DNA of 26,314 nucleotides, from NCBI GenBank assembly GCA_030647575.1, contig JAUSJS010000135.1:1-26314 (forward strand), read 5' to 3'. Numbering within the stretch: the stretch's first letter is position 1; each line of letters opens with the position of its first letter. Of the stretch, positions 1-6,684 are shown one piece after another. Source of the stretch: Candidatus Limnocylindrales bacterium. Lineage in GTDB: Bacteria > Chloroflexota > Limnocylindria > Limnocylindrales > CSP1-4. The position numbers and the translations under genes were made by a program. The notes under the pieces were generated by a model. The model was not told the DNA's origin. It made no database searches and worked only from the letters and a program-made list of their open reading frames with translations.

Positions 1-116
1 ACGCCGAACGAGCGGGTCGGGCCGTCCGACGAGAGCAGGCTGACGATCGCAGCCGGGAGCTCGCGATCCTCGGACAGACGCCGCGCCGCCGCGGCTCGGA
101 AATCAGTTCGGGCCAA
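1..116 (-). CDS. Hypothetical protein, N-terminal fragment cut by window edge
   Basis: An open frame runs off the left edge of the window on the minus strand. The likely start is a TTG at 116-114 inside the end of parA. It is preceded by GGGAGG about 9 bases upstream, and an in-frame TGA lies just before it. The 38 visible codons begin MARTDFRAAAARRLS and are rich in Ala, Arg and Leu, as in a helical protein. A ParB gene would be the expected neighbour of parA, but this N-terminus does not look like ParB. The overlap with parA suggests translational coupling in one operon. I do not recognise the family, and too little is visible to assign a function. Confidence 0.5.
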   Translation of the reverse strand, partial: MARTDFRAAAARRLSEDRELPAAIVSLLSSDGPTRSFG

Positions 117-882
117 GGTCCATCACCTCCCGAGCGAGTTCGCGATAGATACGAGCCGCATCGCTGGAACCGGCGTAGCTGGTGATCGGCCGCCCAACCA
201 GCGGCGCCTCTCCCAGCTTCACGGTGTTGCGCACGATGCTGTTGAAGACGTAGTGGTCGCCGATCACCCGCAGCTCGTCGAGCATGTCACGGGCCAAGTT
301 CGTCCGCCCGTCGTAGAACGTCGGCAGCAGGCCGAGGATGCGCAGGTCGCGATTCAGCTTGAGCCGGATCGCGTTGATCACCTTGACCAGGTTGTTCAGC
401 CCCTTCATCGCGTAGTACTGGGTCTGGACGGGAATGATCACGCCGGTCGACGCCACCAGGCCGTTGACCGTCAGCAGGCCGAGGTTCGGCGGGCAATCGA
501 TGAGGACGTAGTCGTAGACGGAAATTTGCCCTTCGAACGCCTCGCGCAGGATCTGCTCACGACCGAGCGCGGTGAACAGCTCACCCTCGGTCGACGCGAG
601 GTCGATGTGCGCCGGCGCGACGTCGATCCCCGCGATCTCGGTCGGGAGGATCACGTCGGTCAACGACGAGCGACCGTCGGCAAGGACATCGGCCATTGAG
701 CGCTCGACGGGGTTGAGGTTGATGCCCAGGCCCGCGGTGAGATTGGCCTGCGGGTCCATGTCGACGCACAGGACGCGATAGCCGTTTTCAGCCAACGCTC
801 CGGCGAGATTGATCGCCGTCGTCGTCTTGCCTACGCCGCCCTTCTGATTTGCGATCGCGATCACGTTCGGCACAGTGGGCAT
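103..882 (-). CDS. parA: ParA/Soj family chromosome-partitioning ATPase
   Basis: About 259 residues. ParA/Soj proteins are Walker-type ATPases that bind DNA nonspecifically as ATP dimers and, with ParB on parS sites, segregate replication origins; some also affect DnaA activity. Visible motifs are the deviant Walker A KGGVGKTTT (signature Lys14, P-loop Lys19), switch I region DMDPQANLT, and Walker B-like VLIDCPPNLG. Length and the position of the P-loop match chromosomal Soj proteins. I chose the ATG at 882 because family members start about 10 residues before the P-loop. An in-frame ATG at 939 has a better-spaced AGGGGG upstream and would add 19 residues. No parB is seen; the following frame is unrecognised. 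The gene is divergent from the carboxylase operon across a region with DnaA-box-like sites, which fits an origin-proximal role, but that is inference. Confidence 0.93.
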   Translation of the reverse strand: MPTVPNVIAIANQKGGVGKTTTAINLAGALAENGYRVLCVDMDPQANLTAGLGINLNPVERSMADVLADGRSSLTDVILPTEIAGIDVAPAHIDLASTEGELFTALGREQILREAFEGQISVYDYVLIDCPPNLGLLTVNGLVASTGVIIPVQTQYYAMKGLNNLVKVINAIRLKLNRDLRILGLLPTFYDGRTNLARDMLDELRVIGDHYVFNSIVRNTVKLGEAPLVGRPITSYAGSSDAARIYRELAREVMDLGPN

Positions 883-970
883 CACCTCGGATGTGGAGTA
901 CGGATGACGGGCGTCTCGGAAGGGCGCGCGTCCTGTCATGCTACCCCCTTCGAGGGGCCCGCGGGCACCC

Positions 971-1019
971 CGGTTATCCACACGCTTCGAGAGTTGTTCA
1001 CCGAATCTGTGGATATCCG
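971..1019. promoter_or_regulatory. Inverted repeat containing a perfect DnaA box and a one-mismatch box
   Basis: The left arm CGGTTATCCACA (971-982) and right arm TGTGGATATCCG (1008-1019) are reverse complements except at one position. The left arm contains TTATCCACA, the perfect DnaA 9-mer. The right arm contains its inverted copy with one mismatch. The 25-base centre holds a further short inverted pair, TTCG (986-989) and CGAA (1002-1005). The site lies between parA and the carboxyltransferase gene. It could be a DnaA-binding regulatory site, part of an origin region, or an operator for another dimeric regulator. Only two good boxes and no AT-rich unwinding element are visible, so a complete oriC is not supported. 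Confidence 0.6.
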
Positions 1020-1090
1020 AGCCTGCTGGTTTGGAATGCGGGCCGATGCAGCGGCGCACCGGACCCCGCCTCGAGGCCGGAAGGCACGAC

Positions 1091-1096
1091 TATGAT
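1091..1096 (+). promoter_or_regulatory. Putative -10 element of the carboxyltransferase promoter
   Basis: TATGAT matches the sigma-70-type -10 consensus at five of six positions. It would place transcription start near 1103-1104, at the left edge of the TTTGCGCAA palindrome, giving a leader of about 40 bases before the GTG at 1143. I see no convincing -35 at 16-18 bases upstream. The ATG within this hexamer is in frame with the gene, but it is a less likely translation start. Confidence 0.45.
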
Positions 1097-1103
1097 GGGA
1101 CCG

Positions 1104-1121
1104 CGTCTTTGCGCAAGGACA
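1104..1121. promoter_or_regulatory. Operator-like palindrome, copy 1, upstream of pccB
   Basis: The sequence CGTCTTTGCGCAAGGACA differs at only two of 18 positions from a perfect palindrome at 2717-2734. The core TTGCGCAA is fully symmetric. It sits about where transcription would begin if the TATGAT at 1091 is used, and ends 21 bases before the GTG start. A repeated palindrome in front of two genes of one pathway is what a dimeric transcription factor site looks like. The regulator is not encoded in this window. Confidence 0.6.
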
Positions 1122-1142
1122 CGTGGGAGGTCGGAACCAGCG

Positions 1143-2696
1143 GTGTCGACGAACGAAGAGCGCCTCCGCCGCCTCGACCAGATGCGCGCAGAGGCCCTGC
1201 TCGGTGGGGGAGCGGTTCGCATCGAGCGCCAGCACGCCTGGGGCAAGCTGACGGCCCGGGAGCGGCTCGACCTCCTGCTTGATCCTGGTTCGTTCGTCGA
1301 GCTCGATGCCTTCGTCACCCATCGGGCTACGGAATTCGGTCTCGCCGAGAACCACGTCCTCGGGGACGGCGTGGTCACCGGCCACGGCACGATCGCTGGC
1401 CGCCTTGTCTTCGTATTCAGCCAGGACTTCACCGTGTTTGGTGGCTCGCTGTCAGAGGCCTACGCCGAGAAGATCTGCAAGATCATGGACCTTGCCATGA
1501 AGGTCGGCGCGCCGGTCATCGGGCTCAACGATTCGGGTGGCGCTCGGATCCAGGAAGGCGTCGCGTCGCTCGGTGGCTACGCCGAGATCTTCCTGCGCAA
1601 TGTGCTCGCGTCCGGCGTCGTGCCGCAGATCTCGGTGGTCATGGGGCCCTGCGCCGGCGGCGCCGTCTACTCGCCGGCGATGACCGACTTCACGATCATG
1701 GTCGAGCATTCGAGCTATATGTTCGTGACGGGGCCGAACGTCGTGAAGACCGTGACCCACGAAGAGGTGGACGCCGAGTATCTAGGCGGAGCGCTGACGC
1801 ACACGACCAAGAGTGGGGTTGCCCACCTTGCCGCACGGGACGAGGCCGACGCCCTTGATGCGGTTCGTCGGATTCTGGCGCATCTTCCGCAGAACAACCT
1901 CTCGGAACCGCCGCGGGTCGAACCGCGAGATCCGACCGAGCGCATGGACCCCGCCCTCGATCGCATCGTGCCGGACGATCCCCGCTTGCCGTACGACATG
2001 CACGAGGTGCTGGCGAGCGTCATCGACGACGGTGACTTCCTGGAAATCCAGCCGGGCTGGGCGCAGAACATCCTGATCGGCTTCGCGCGGCTCGGCGGCC
2101 GTAGCGTCGGTATCGTCGCCCAGCAGCCGGCGATCCTGGCCGGAGCCCTCGACATCGACGCTTCGATCAAGGCCGCGCGCTTCGTTCGAACCTGCGATTG
2201 CTTCAACGTGCCGGTCGTCACGTTCGTCGACGTCCCTGGCTTCATGCCCGGCGTGGGCCAGGAGCACGGGGGGATCATCAAGCAAGGTGCGAAGCTGTTG
2301 TATGCCTACTGCGAGGCAACCGTTCCGAAGATCACGGTGATCACGCGCAAGGCCTACGGTGGCGCTTACGACGTCATGAGCAGCAAGCACATCCGCGGCG
2401 ACATGAACTTTGCCTGGCCGACCGCGGAGATCGCCGTGATGGGCGCAGAAGGTGCGGTGAGCATCATCTTCAAGGATGCGATCGCAGCGGCTGACGATCC
2501 GACGGCCGAGCATCGACGGCTGGTCGCGGCCTACGAGGCCGAGTTTGCGAACCCGTACGTCGCCGCTGCGCGGGGCTACGTCGATGACGTGATCAAGCCA
2601 TCGGAGACGAGGCCCCGCCTGATCCGTGCGCTCGAGATGCTGGCCGACAAGCGCGACACGAACCCGCAGAAGAAGCATGGCAACATCCCGCTCTGA
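1143..2696 (+). CDS. pccB: Propionyl-CoA carboxylase carboxyltransferase (beta) subunit
   Basis: 517 residues, normal for acyl-CoA carboxylase beta subunits (about 510-530). It transfers the carboxyl group from carboxybiotin to an acyl-CoA, here most likely propionyl-CoA giving (S)-methylmalonyl-CoA. Two crotonase-fold halves are visible. The N-half has GGSLSEAYAEKI, NDSGGARIQEG and the oxyanion-type GPCAGGAVYSPA (about 168-179). The C-half has FVDVPGFMPG and RKAYGGAYDVMSSKH. The Asp in GGAYDVM (D410) matches the position where Streptomyces PccB has Asp and acetyl-CoA-preferring homologues have Ile, supporting propionyl-CoA preference. I chose the GTG at 1143 because family homology begins there; GGGAGG lies 12 bases upstream. 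The in-frame ATG at 1092 would overlap the promoter and operator. The gene is followed by the biotin carboxylase after a 66-base gap carrying a second palindrome. Confidence 0.95.
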   Translation: MSTNEERLRRLDQMRAEALLGGGAVRIERQHAWGKLTARERLDLLLDPGSFVELDAFVTHRATEFGLAENHVLGDGVVTGHGTIAGRLVFVFSQDFTVFGGSLSEAYAEKICKIMDLAMKVGAPVIGLNDSGGARIQEGVASLGGYAEIFLRNVLASGVVPQISVVMGPCAGGAVYSPAMTDFTIMVEHSSYMFVTGPNVVKTVTHEEVDAEYLGGALTHTTKSGVAHLAARDEADALDAVRRILAHLPQNNLSEPPRVEPRDPTERMDPALDRIVPDDPRLPYDMHEVLASVIDDGDFLEIQPGWAQNILIGFARLGGRSVGIVAQQPAILAGALDIDASIKAARFVRTCDCFNVPVVTFVDVPGFMPGVGQEHGGIIKQGAKLLYAYCEATVPKITVITRKAYGGAYDVMSSKHIRGDMNFAWPTAEIAVMGAEGAVSIIFKDAIAAADDPTAEHRRLVAAYEAEFANPYVAAARGYVDDVIKPSETRPRLIRALEMLADKRDTNPQKKHGNIPL

Positions 2697-2716
2697 GCCA
2701 AGACCTGAGCCGAACC

Positions 2717-2734
2717 CGTCTTTGCGCAAAGACG
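2717..2734. promoter_or_regulatory. Operator-like perfect 18-bp palindrome, copy 2, upstream of the biotin carboxylase
   Basis: CGTCTTTGCGCAAAGACG is identical to its own reverse complement. It lies in the 66-base gap after pccB, 28 bases before the next start codon. The similarity to copy 1 continues into the following GTG(G)GAGG-like bases, allowing for small gaps. No clear -10 element is seen close upstream. As RNA it could fold into a 7-bp stem with a GCGC loop, but there is no U-run. The duplication in front of both carboxylase genes favours a DNA-binding site over a terminator. Confidence 0.6.
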
Positions 2735-2762
2735 TGAGGCCACCGTTCGCGCGGCCGGGGTC

Positions 2763-4340
2763 ATGCCGATGACCGCACCGTTCCGGCGAGTCCTGGTCGC
2801 CAACCGAGGCGAAATCGCGGTCCGCATCATCCGGGCGTGCCACGAGGCCGGGATGGAGGCTGTCGCCGTGTACAGCGACGCGGATGCCTCGGCCCAGCAC
2901 GTCCGGATGGCCGATCTCGCGGTCAGGATCGGCCCGCCGCCGCCGACTGAGAGCTACCTGCGGATCGACGCGATCATCGCCGCCGCGCTCGAGGCCGGCG
3001 CCGAGGCGATCCACCCTGGCTACGGCTTCCTGGCCGAGCGAGCGGCCTTCGCCCGAGCCGTCGAGGAGGCCGGTCTCGTCTTCGTCGGTCCGCCCTCGGC
3101 CGTCATCGACGCGCTCGGGGACAAGCTGCATGCCCGACGGACGGCTCGCGACGTTGGGGTCGCCGCGGTCCCGGGGACCCTGGAGGCAGCGCCTGTCGAC
3201 CGGCCCGACCAGGTCGCGGCGATCCTGGCTGAGGCCGAGACGATCGGCTACCCGCTGCTGGTCAAGGCGGCCGCGGGCGGCGGCGGCCGCGGAATGCGCC
3301 GTGTCGTCTCGCCAGCTGGCCTGCCGGCCGCGTTGGCCGGCGGGTCGCGCGAGGCGGCATCTGCGTTCGGTGACGGCTCGGTCTACCTGGAGCGCGAGAT
3401 CGCCCCAGCCCGTCATGTCGAGGTCCAGCTGCTGGCCGACGAGACCGGCCGGGTCGTTGCCATCGGCGAGCGCGACTGCTCGCTCCAGCGACGCCATCAG
3501 AAGCTGGTCGAGGAGGCACCGGCTCCGGGCCTGACCGTCGAACAGCGCCGCGAGCTGCACGGCCTCGCGGTCAAGGTCGCCACAGCCGCCGGCCTTCGCA
3601 ACGCTGCCACGGCCGAGTTCCTGCGCGCCCCGGACGGGTCCTTCTATTTCCTGGAGGTTAATACCCGGCTGCAGGTGGAGCACGGCGTCACCGAGCTCGT
3701 CTCCGGACTCGACATCGTCCGGGAACAGTTCTGGCTGGCGGCGGGCCGCCCGCTCTCCGATGAGGCGCTCGCGGCAGCGGGGCGGGCCGCGGAGCCGGCC
3801 GGGCATGCCATCGAGGTCCGGATCACCGCCGAGGATCCCTCGCGCGACTTTACTCCCACGCCGGGACGAGTCCGCCGCTGGGTGATGCCCGCCGGCCCGG
3901 GAGTGCGCGTGGACAGCGGGATCGAGGCCGGCGACCGGGTGTCGCCTGAGTACGACAATCTGATCGCCAAGATCATGGTCCTCGCTGGCGATCGTGACGC
4001 GGCCATCAGCCGGCTGCGCCGAGCACTCGATGAAACCGAGATCGCCGGAATCCAGACAACCCTGCCGTTCCACCGGTTCGTGGCGCGAAGCGAGTCGTTC
4101 GCCGCCGGCGAGCTGTCCACGGACTGGGTGGGGGAGAACTGGGATGGTCCGGCCTCTCTCGCGCGGGCCGCCCGGATTGGCCAGCTTGCCGCCGGCCTCG
4201 ACGCCCTTGAGAGCGGCCTCGCCACCGCGGTCACGACTGGGGGCTCGCTCGGAGGTACGGCCACCGCTCCAACCGACTCCGGTGACGGACGCTGGGCGAG
4301 GTCCGGCCGGCAGGCGGTGAACGAACGGTGGCCGCGATGA
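2763..4340 (+). CDS. Biotin carboxylase subunit of acyl-CoA (propionyl-CoA) carboxylase
   Basis: 525 residues. It uses ATP and bicarbonate to carboxylate biotin on the carrier protein encoded next. In order it has the N-terminal biotin carboxylase domain (RVLVANRGEIAVR, HPGYGFL at 84-90), the ATP-grasp domain with VKAAAGGGGRGMRRV (from Lys168), ERDCSLQRRHQKLVEEAP, and the catalytic FLEVNTRLQVEH (E298, N300, R302, E306). The C-terminal domain includes RITAEDPSRDFTPTPG. The Pro that usually follows QVEH is Gly (H307-G308). About 60 C-terminal residues after the core are low in complexity and resemble nothing I know. In many propionyl-CoA carboxylases this polypeptide continues into the biotin carrier, but here the gene stops and the carrier is separate. 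The start at ATG 2763 has GGGG just upstream; ATG 2769 is an alternative. Its stop overlaps the carrier ATG as ATGA. Confidence 0.93.
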   Translation: MPMTAPFRRVLVANRGEIAVRIIRACHEAGMEAVAVYSDADASAQHVRMADLAVRIGPPPPTESYLRIDAIIAAALEAGAEAIHPGYGFLAERAAFARAVEEAGLVFVGPPSAVIDALGDKLHARRTARDVGVAAVPGTLEAAPVDRPDQVAAILAEAETIGYPLLVKAAAGGGGRGMRRVVSPAGLPAALAGGSREAASAFGDGSVYLEREIAPARHVEVQLLADETGRVVAIGERDCSLQRRHQKLVEEAPAPGLTVEQRRELHGLAVKVATAAGLRNAATAEFLRAPDGSFYFLEVNTRLQVEHGVTELVSGLDIVREQFWLAAGRPLSDEALAAAGRAAEPAGHAIEVRITAEDPSRDFTPTPGRVRRWVMPAGPGVRVDSGIEAGDRVSPEYDNLIAKIMVLAGDRDAAISRLRRALDETEIAGIQTTLPFHRFVARSESFAAGELSTDWVGENWDGPASLARAARIGQLAAGLDALESGLATAVTTGGSLGGTATAPTDSGDGRWARSGRQAVNERWPR

Positions 4341-4969
4341 GCTCCGAGAGACCGTCGACCAGGGTCGTCGATCCGCGTGCTGTCCGGGTGGCCACCGCTC
4401 CGGCGACAACTGCGATCGAGGCGGCGCCAATCGTGCTCGAGCCTGCCGCCGTTCCGCTCGCGCCGGCATCCGGGGAGCGCGGCGGGCAGGTCCTGATCGA
4501 TGGCGTACCGGCCGGCCTGCGCCTGGACCGTCGGGATGCCGTCCATGTGGTGCTCGTGGAGGGTCAGGGCAGGGAGACGTCGTGGAGCCCGGTCATCATG
4601 CTCCCGCTCGTGCCGACGGCCGGCCCGGCGATCGGCGTCGTCCGACGCGAGGTCATCGTCGACGGCTGGCGGATCGAGGTCGAGATCGAGTCAGAGCGGC
4701 GAGCGGCGCTTCGCGAGCGGGCGCGACGCGGTGGCGATGAAACGGCCCGCGCTGGCCCGACCGAGGTTCGCGCGATCATTCCGGGTCAGGTCCTCGCGGT
4801 CTCGATCGCTCCGGGCGATTCGGTCTTGGCCGGACAGCAGCTCCTGGTGGTCGAGGCCATGAAGATGCAGAACGAGCTTCGGGCGCCACGCGACGGCGTG
4901 GTTTCCAGGGTGGCCGTCGGGCCGGGCCGGACCATCGAGGTCGGGGATCTCTTGCTGGTGCTGGAATGA
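4337..4969 (+). CDS. Biotin carboxyl carrier protein of acyl-CoA carboxylase
   Basis: 210 residues. The C-terminal part (about 140-210) is a biotinyl domain with the biotinylation motif VEAMKMQNE; the modified lysine is K176, 35 residues from the end, as usual. It shuttles carboxybiotin between the biotin carboxylase and the carboxyltransferase. The middle region (about 100-135, VDGWRIEVEIESERRAALRERA) resembles the segment just before the biotinyl domain in long carboxylase alpha subunits. This gene together with the previous one therefore looks like a split alpha subunit. The first 40 residues are Ala/Pro/Val-rich and probably disordered. The ATG at 4337 overlaps the upstream stop (ATGA); a GTG at 4328 would add three residues. 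The gene's own stop overlaps the mutase ATG in the same way, so tight translational coupling is likely. Confidence 0.9.
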   Translation: MSSERPSTRVVDPRAVRVATAPATTAIEAAPIVLEPAAVPLAPASGERGGQVLIDGVPAGLRLDRRDAVHVVLVEGQGRETSWSPVIMLPLVPTAGPAIGVVRREVIVDGWRIEVEIESERRAALRERARRGGDETARAGPTEVRAIIPGQVLAVSIAPGDSVLAGQQLLVVEAMKMQNELRAPRDGVVSRVAVGPGRTIEVGDLLLVLE

Positions 4970-6684
4970 GCGACGACCGACGCCCCGACGGGCACGGACC
5001 GCAGCATCCGTCTCGCCCCACTGGAGAGGCTCTCGATCCCGGGCGCGAGCGCTGGCGGGAGCTCGTCCGGGCGAAGGCCCTGCGCAGTGCGCCCGAGCGC
5101 CGCGAACCGTTCGAGACCTCGTCGGGGATCCGCGTTCGAGACCTCTACACGCCCGCGGATGTTGCCGGCCTGGACGAGGATCGCGACCTCGGCCGACCGG
5201 GCGAGTACCCGTTCACCCGGGGCGTCCAGCCGACGATGTATCGGAGCCGTTTCTGGACGATGCGCCAGTACGCCGGATTCGCCACCGCGGAGGAGACCAA
5301 CCGCCGCTTCCGCTACCTCCTGGAGCAGGGCCAGACCGGATTGTCGGTGGCCTTCGACCTGCCCACCCAGATGGGCTACGACTCGGACGCGCCGGAAGCG
5401 GACGGGGAGGTGGGGCGGGTCGGCGTCCCGATCACCAGCCTCGCCGACATGGCCGTGCTCGTCGACGGCCTGCCGCTCGGCCAGGTCAGCACCTCGATGA
5501 CGATCAATGCGACGGCCCCGATCCTGCTCGCCCTCTACGTTGCCTCCGCAGAGGCCCAGGGCGTGCCGCGCGAGTCGATCTCGGGCACGACCCAGAACGA
5601 CATCCTCAAGGAGTACATCGCCCGCGGGACCTATATCTTCCCGCCGCGGCCGTCGATGCGCCTGGTCACGGATGTCTTCGAGTTCTGCGCGACCGAGCTG
5701 CCAAAATGGAACACAATATCTATTTCGGGTTATCACATGCGCGAAGCGGGCGCGACCGCGGCCCAGGAGCTGGCCTTCACCCTGGCCGACGCGATCGCCT
5801 ACGTCGAGGCGGCCGTCGCTCGCGGCCTCGACGTCGACGATTTCGCCGGGCGCCTCTCGTTCTTCTTCGCCGCCTGGTCGGAGCTGTTCGAAGAGGTCGC
5901 CAAGTTCCGGGTCGCCCGCCGGATGTGGGCCACGATCATGCGTGAACGCTTCGGCGCATTGAATCCGCGGTCGTGGGTCTGCCGTTTCCACGTCCAGACC
6001 GCCGGTTCGAGCCTGACCGCGCAATCGGTCGACAACAACGTCGTCCGCACCACGATCCAGGCACTCGCGGCCGTGCTGGGCGGCGCCCAGAGCCTCCACA
6101 CCAACTCGCGCGACGAGGCCCTCGCGTTGCCGACCGAAGAGGCGGCCCGTCTGGCGCTTCGGACCCAGCAGATCCTGGCCTATGAGGCCGGGGTGACCGA
6201 GACGCCGGATCCGCTCGCCGGCTCGTACTACGTCGAGAGCCTGAGCAACGAGCTCGAGGCGGCGGCGTGGGCCTACCTCGACGAGATCGAGACGATGGGC
6301 GGGACACTGGCGGCGATCGAGGGCGGCTTCCAGCAGCGCCAGATCCAGGAGGCCGCCTACCGGGTCCAGCAGGCGATCGAGTCCGGCGCGCAGGTCGTCG
6401 TCGGCGTCAACCGCTTCCGCGACGATGAGGTTTCGACGCCGCCGCTCCAGCGGATCGACCCGGACGGCGAGCGCCGCCAGGTCGAGCGTGTCCGGCGGGT
6501 CCGAGCGGAGCGCTCGGCCGGTGTCTGGGCGGCCGCGATGGATCGCCTGGAGGCCGTCGCCCGAGGCGACGGCAACCTGATGCCGCCGATCCTCGAGGCG
6601 GTGCGCGCCTACGCGACGGTCGGCGAGATCAGCGATCGACTGCGGGTCGCCTGGGGCGAGCACCGCGAGCTCATCACGGTCTGA
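4966..6684 (+). CDS. Methylmalonyl-CoA mutase, catalytic (large) subunit without B12-binding domain
   Basis: 572 residues. With adenosylcobalamin, methylmalonyl-CoA mutase interconverts (R)-methylmalonyl-CoA and succinyl-CoA. The sequence covers only the TIM-barrel, CoA-binding part. Motifs include YPFTRGVQPTMY, AFDLPTQMGYDSD, GTTQNDILKEY, PPRPSMRLVTD, KWNTISISGYHMREAG (catalytic-type H257), TNSRDEALALPTEEAARLALRTQ and GSYYVE. It ends at about the domain boundary, so the cobalamin-binding DxHxxG domain must be a separate small subunit not found here. This two-gene form is known in archaea and several bacteria. The first 35 or so residues are a poorly conserved tail. ATGA overlap with the carrier gene puts it in the carboxylase operon. 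Codons 246-257 form a strikingly AT-rich patch inside the active-site motif. Related isobutyryl- or ethylmalonyl-CoA mutases are less likely given the neighbouring carboxylase and epimerase. Confidence 0.93.
   Translation: MSDDRRPDGHGPQHPSRPTGEALDPGRERWRELVRAKALRSAPERREPFETSSGIRVRDLYTPADVAGLDEDRDLGRPGEYPFTRGVQPTMYRSRFWTMRQYAGFATAEETNRRFRYLLEQGQTGLSVAFDLPTQMGYDSDAPEADGEVGRVGVPITSLADMAVLVDGLPLGQVSTSMTINATAPILLALYVASAEAQGVPRESISGTTQNDILKEYIARGTYIFPPRPSMRLVTDVFEFCATELPKWNTISISGYHMREAGATAAQELAFTLADAIAYVEAAVARGLDVDDFAGRLSFFFAAWSELFEEVAKFRVARRMWATIMRERFGALNPRSWVCRFHVQTAGSSLTAQSVDNNVVRTTIQALAAVLGGAQSLHTNSRDEALALPTEEAARLALRTQQILAYEAGVTETPDPLAGSYYVESLSNELEAAAWAYLDEIETMGGTLAAIEGGFQQRQIQEAAYRVQQAIESGAQVVVGVNRFRDDEVSTPPLQRIDPDGERRQVERVRRVRAERSAGVWAAAMDRLEAVARGDGNLMPPILEAVRAYATVGEISDRLRVAWGEHRELITV

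Noticed and set aside
1092..1142. ATG at 1092 as the pccB start (GGAAGG lies upstream)
   Set aside because: It falls inside a TATGAT -10-like element, and translation would cross the operator palindrome; the added residues do not look conserved. It remains a minor alternative.
883..1142. Full replication origin (oriC) or parS site
   Set aside because: Only two DnaA-like boxes, no AT-rich unwinding element, and no TGTTTCACGTGAAACA-like parS sequence seen.
1782..4469. 895-codon open frame on the minus strand opposite pccB and the biotin carboxylase
   Set aside because: It is antisense to two clear enzymes, is Arg/Gly/Asp-rich without motifs, and results from high GC suppressing stop codons.
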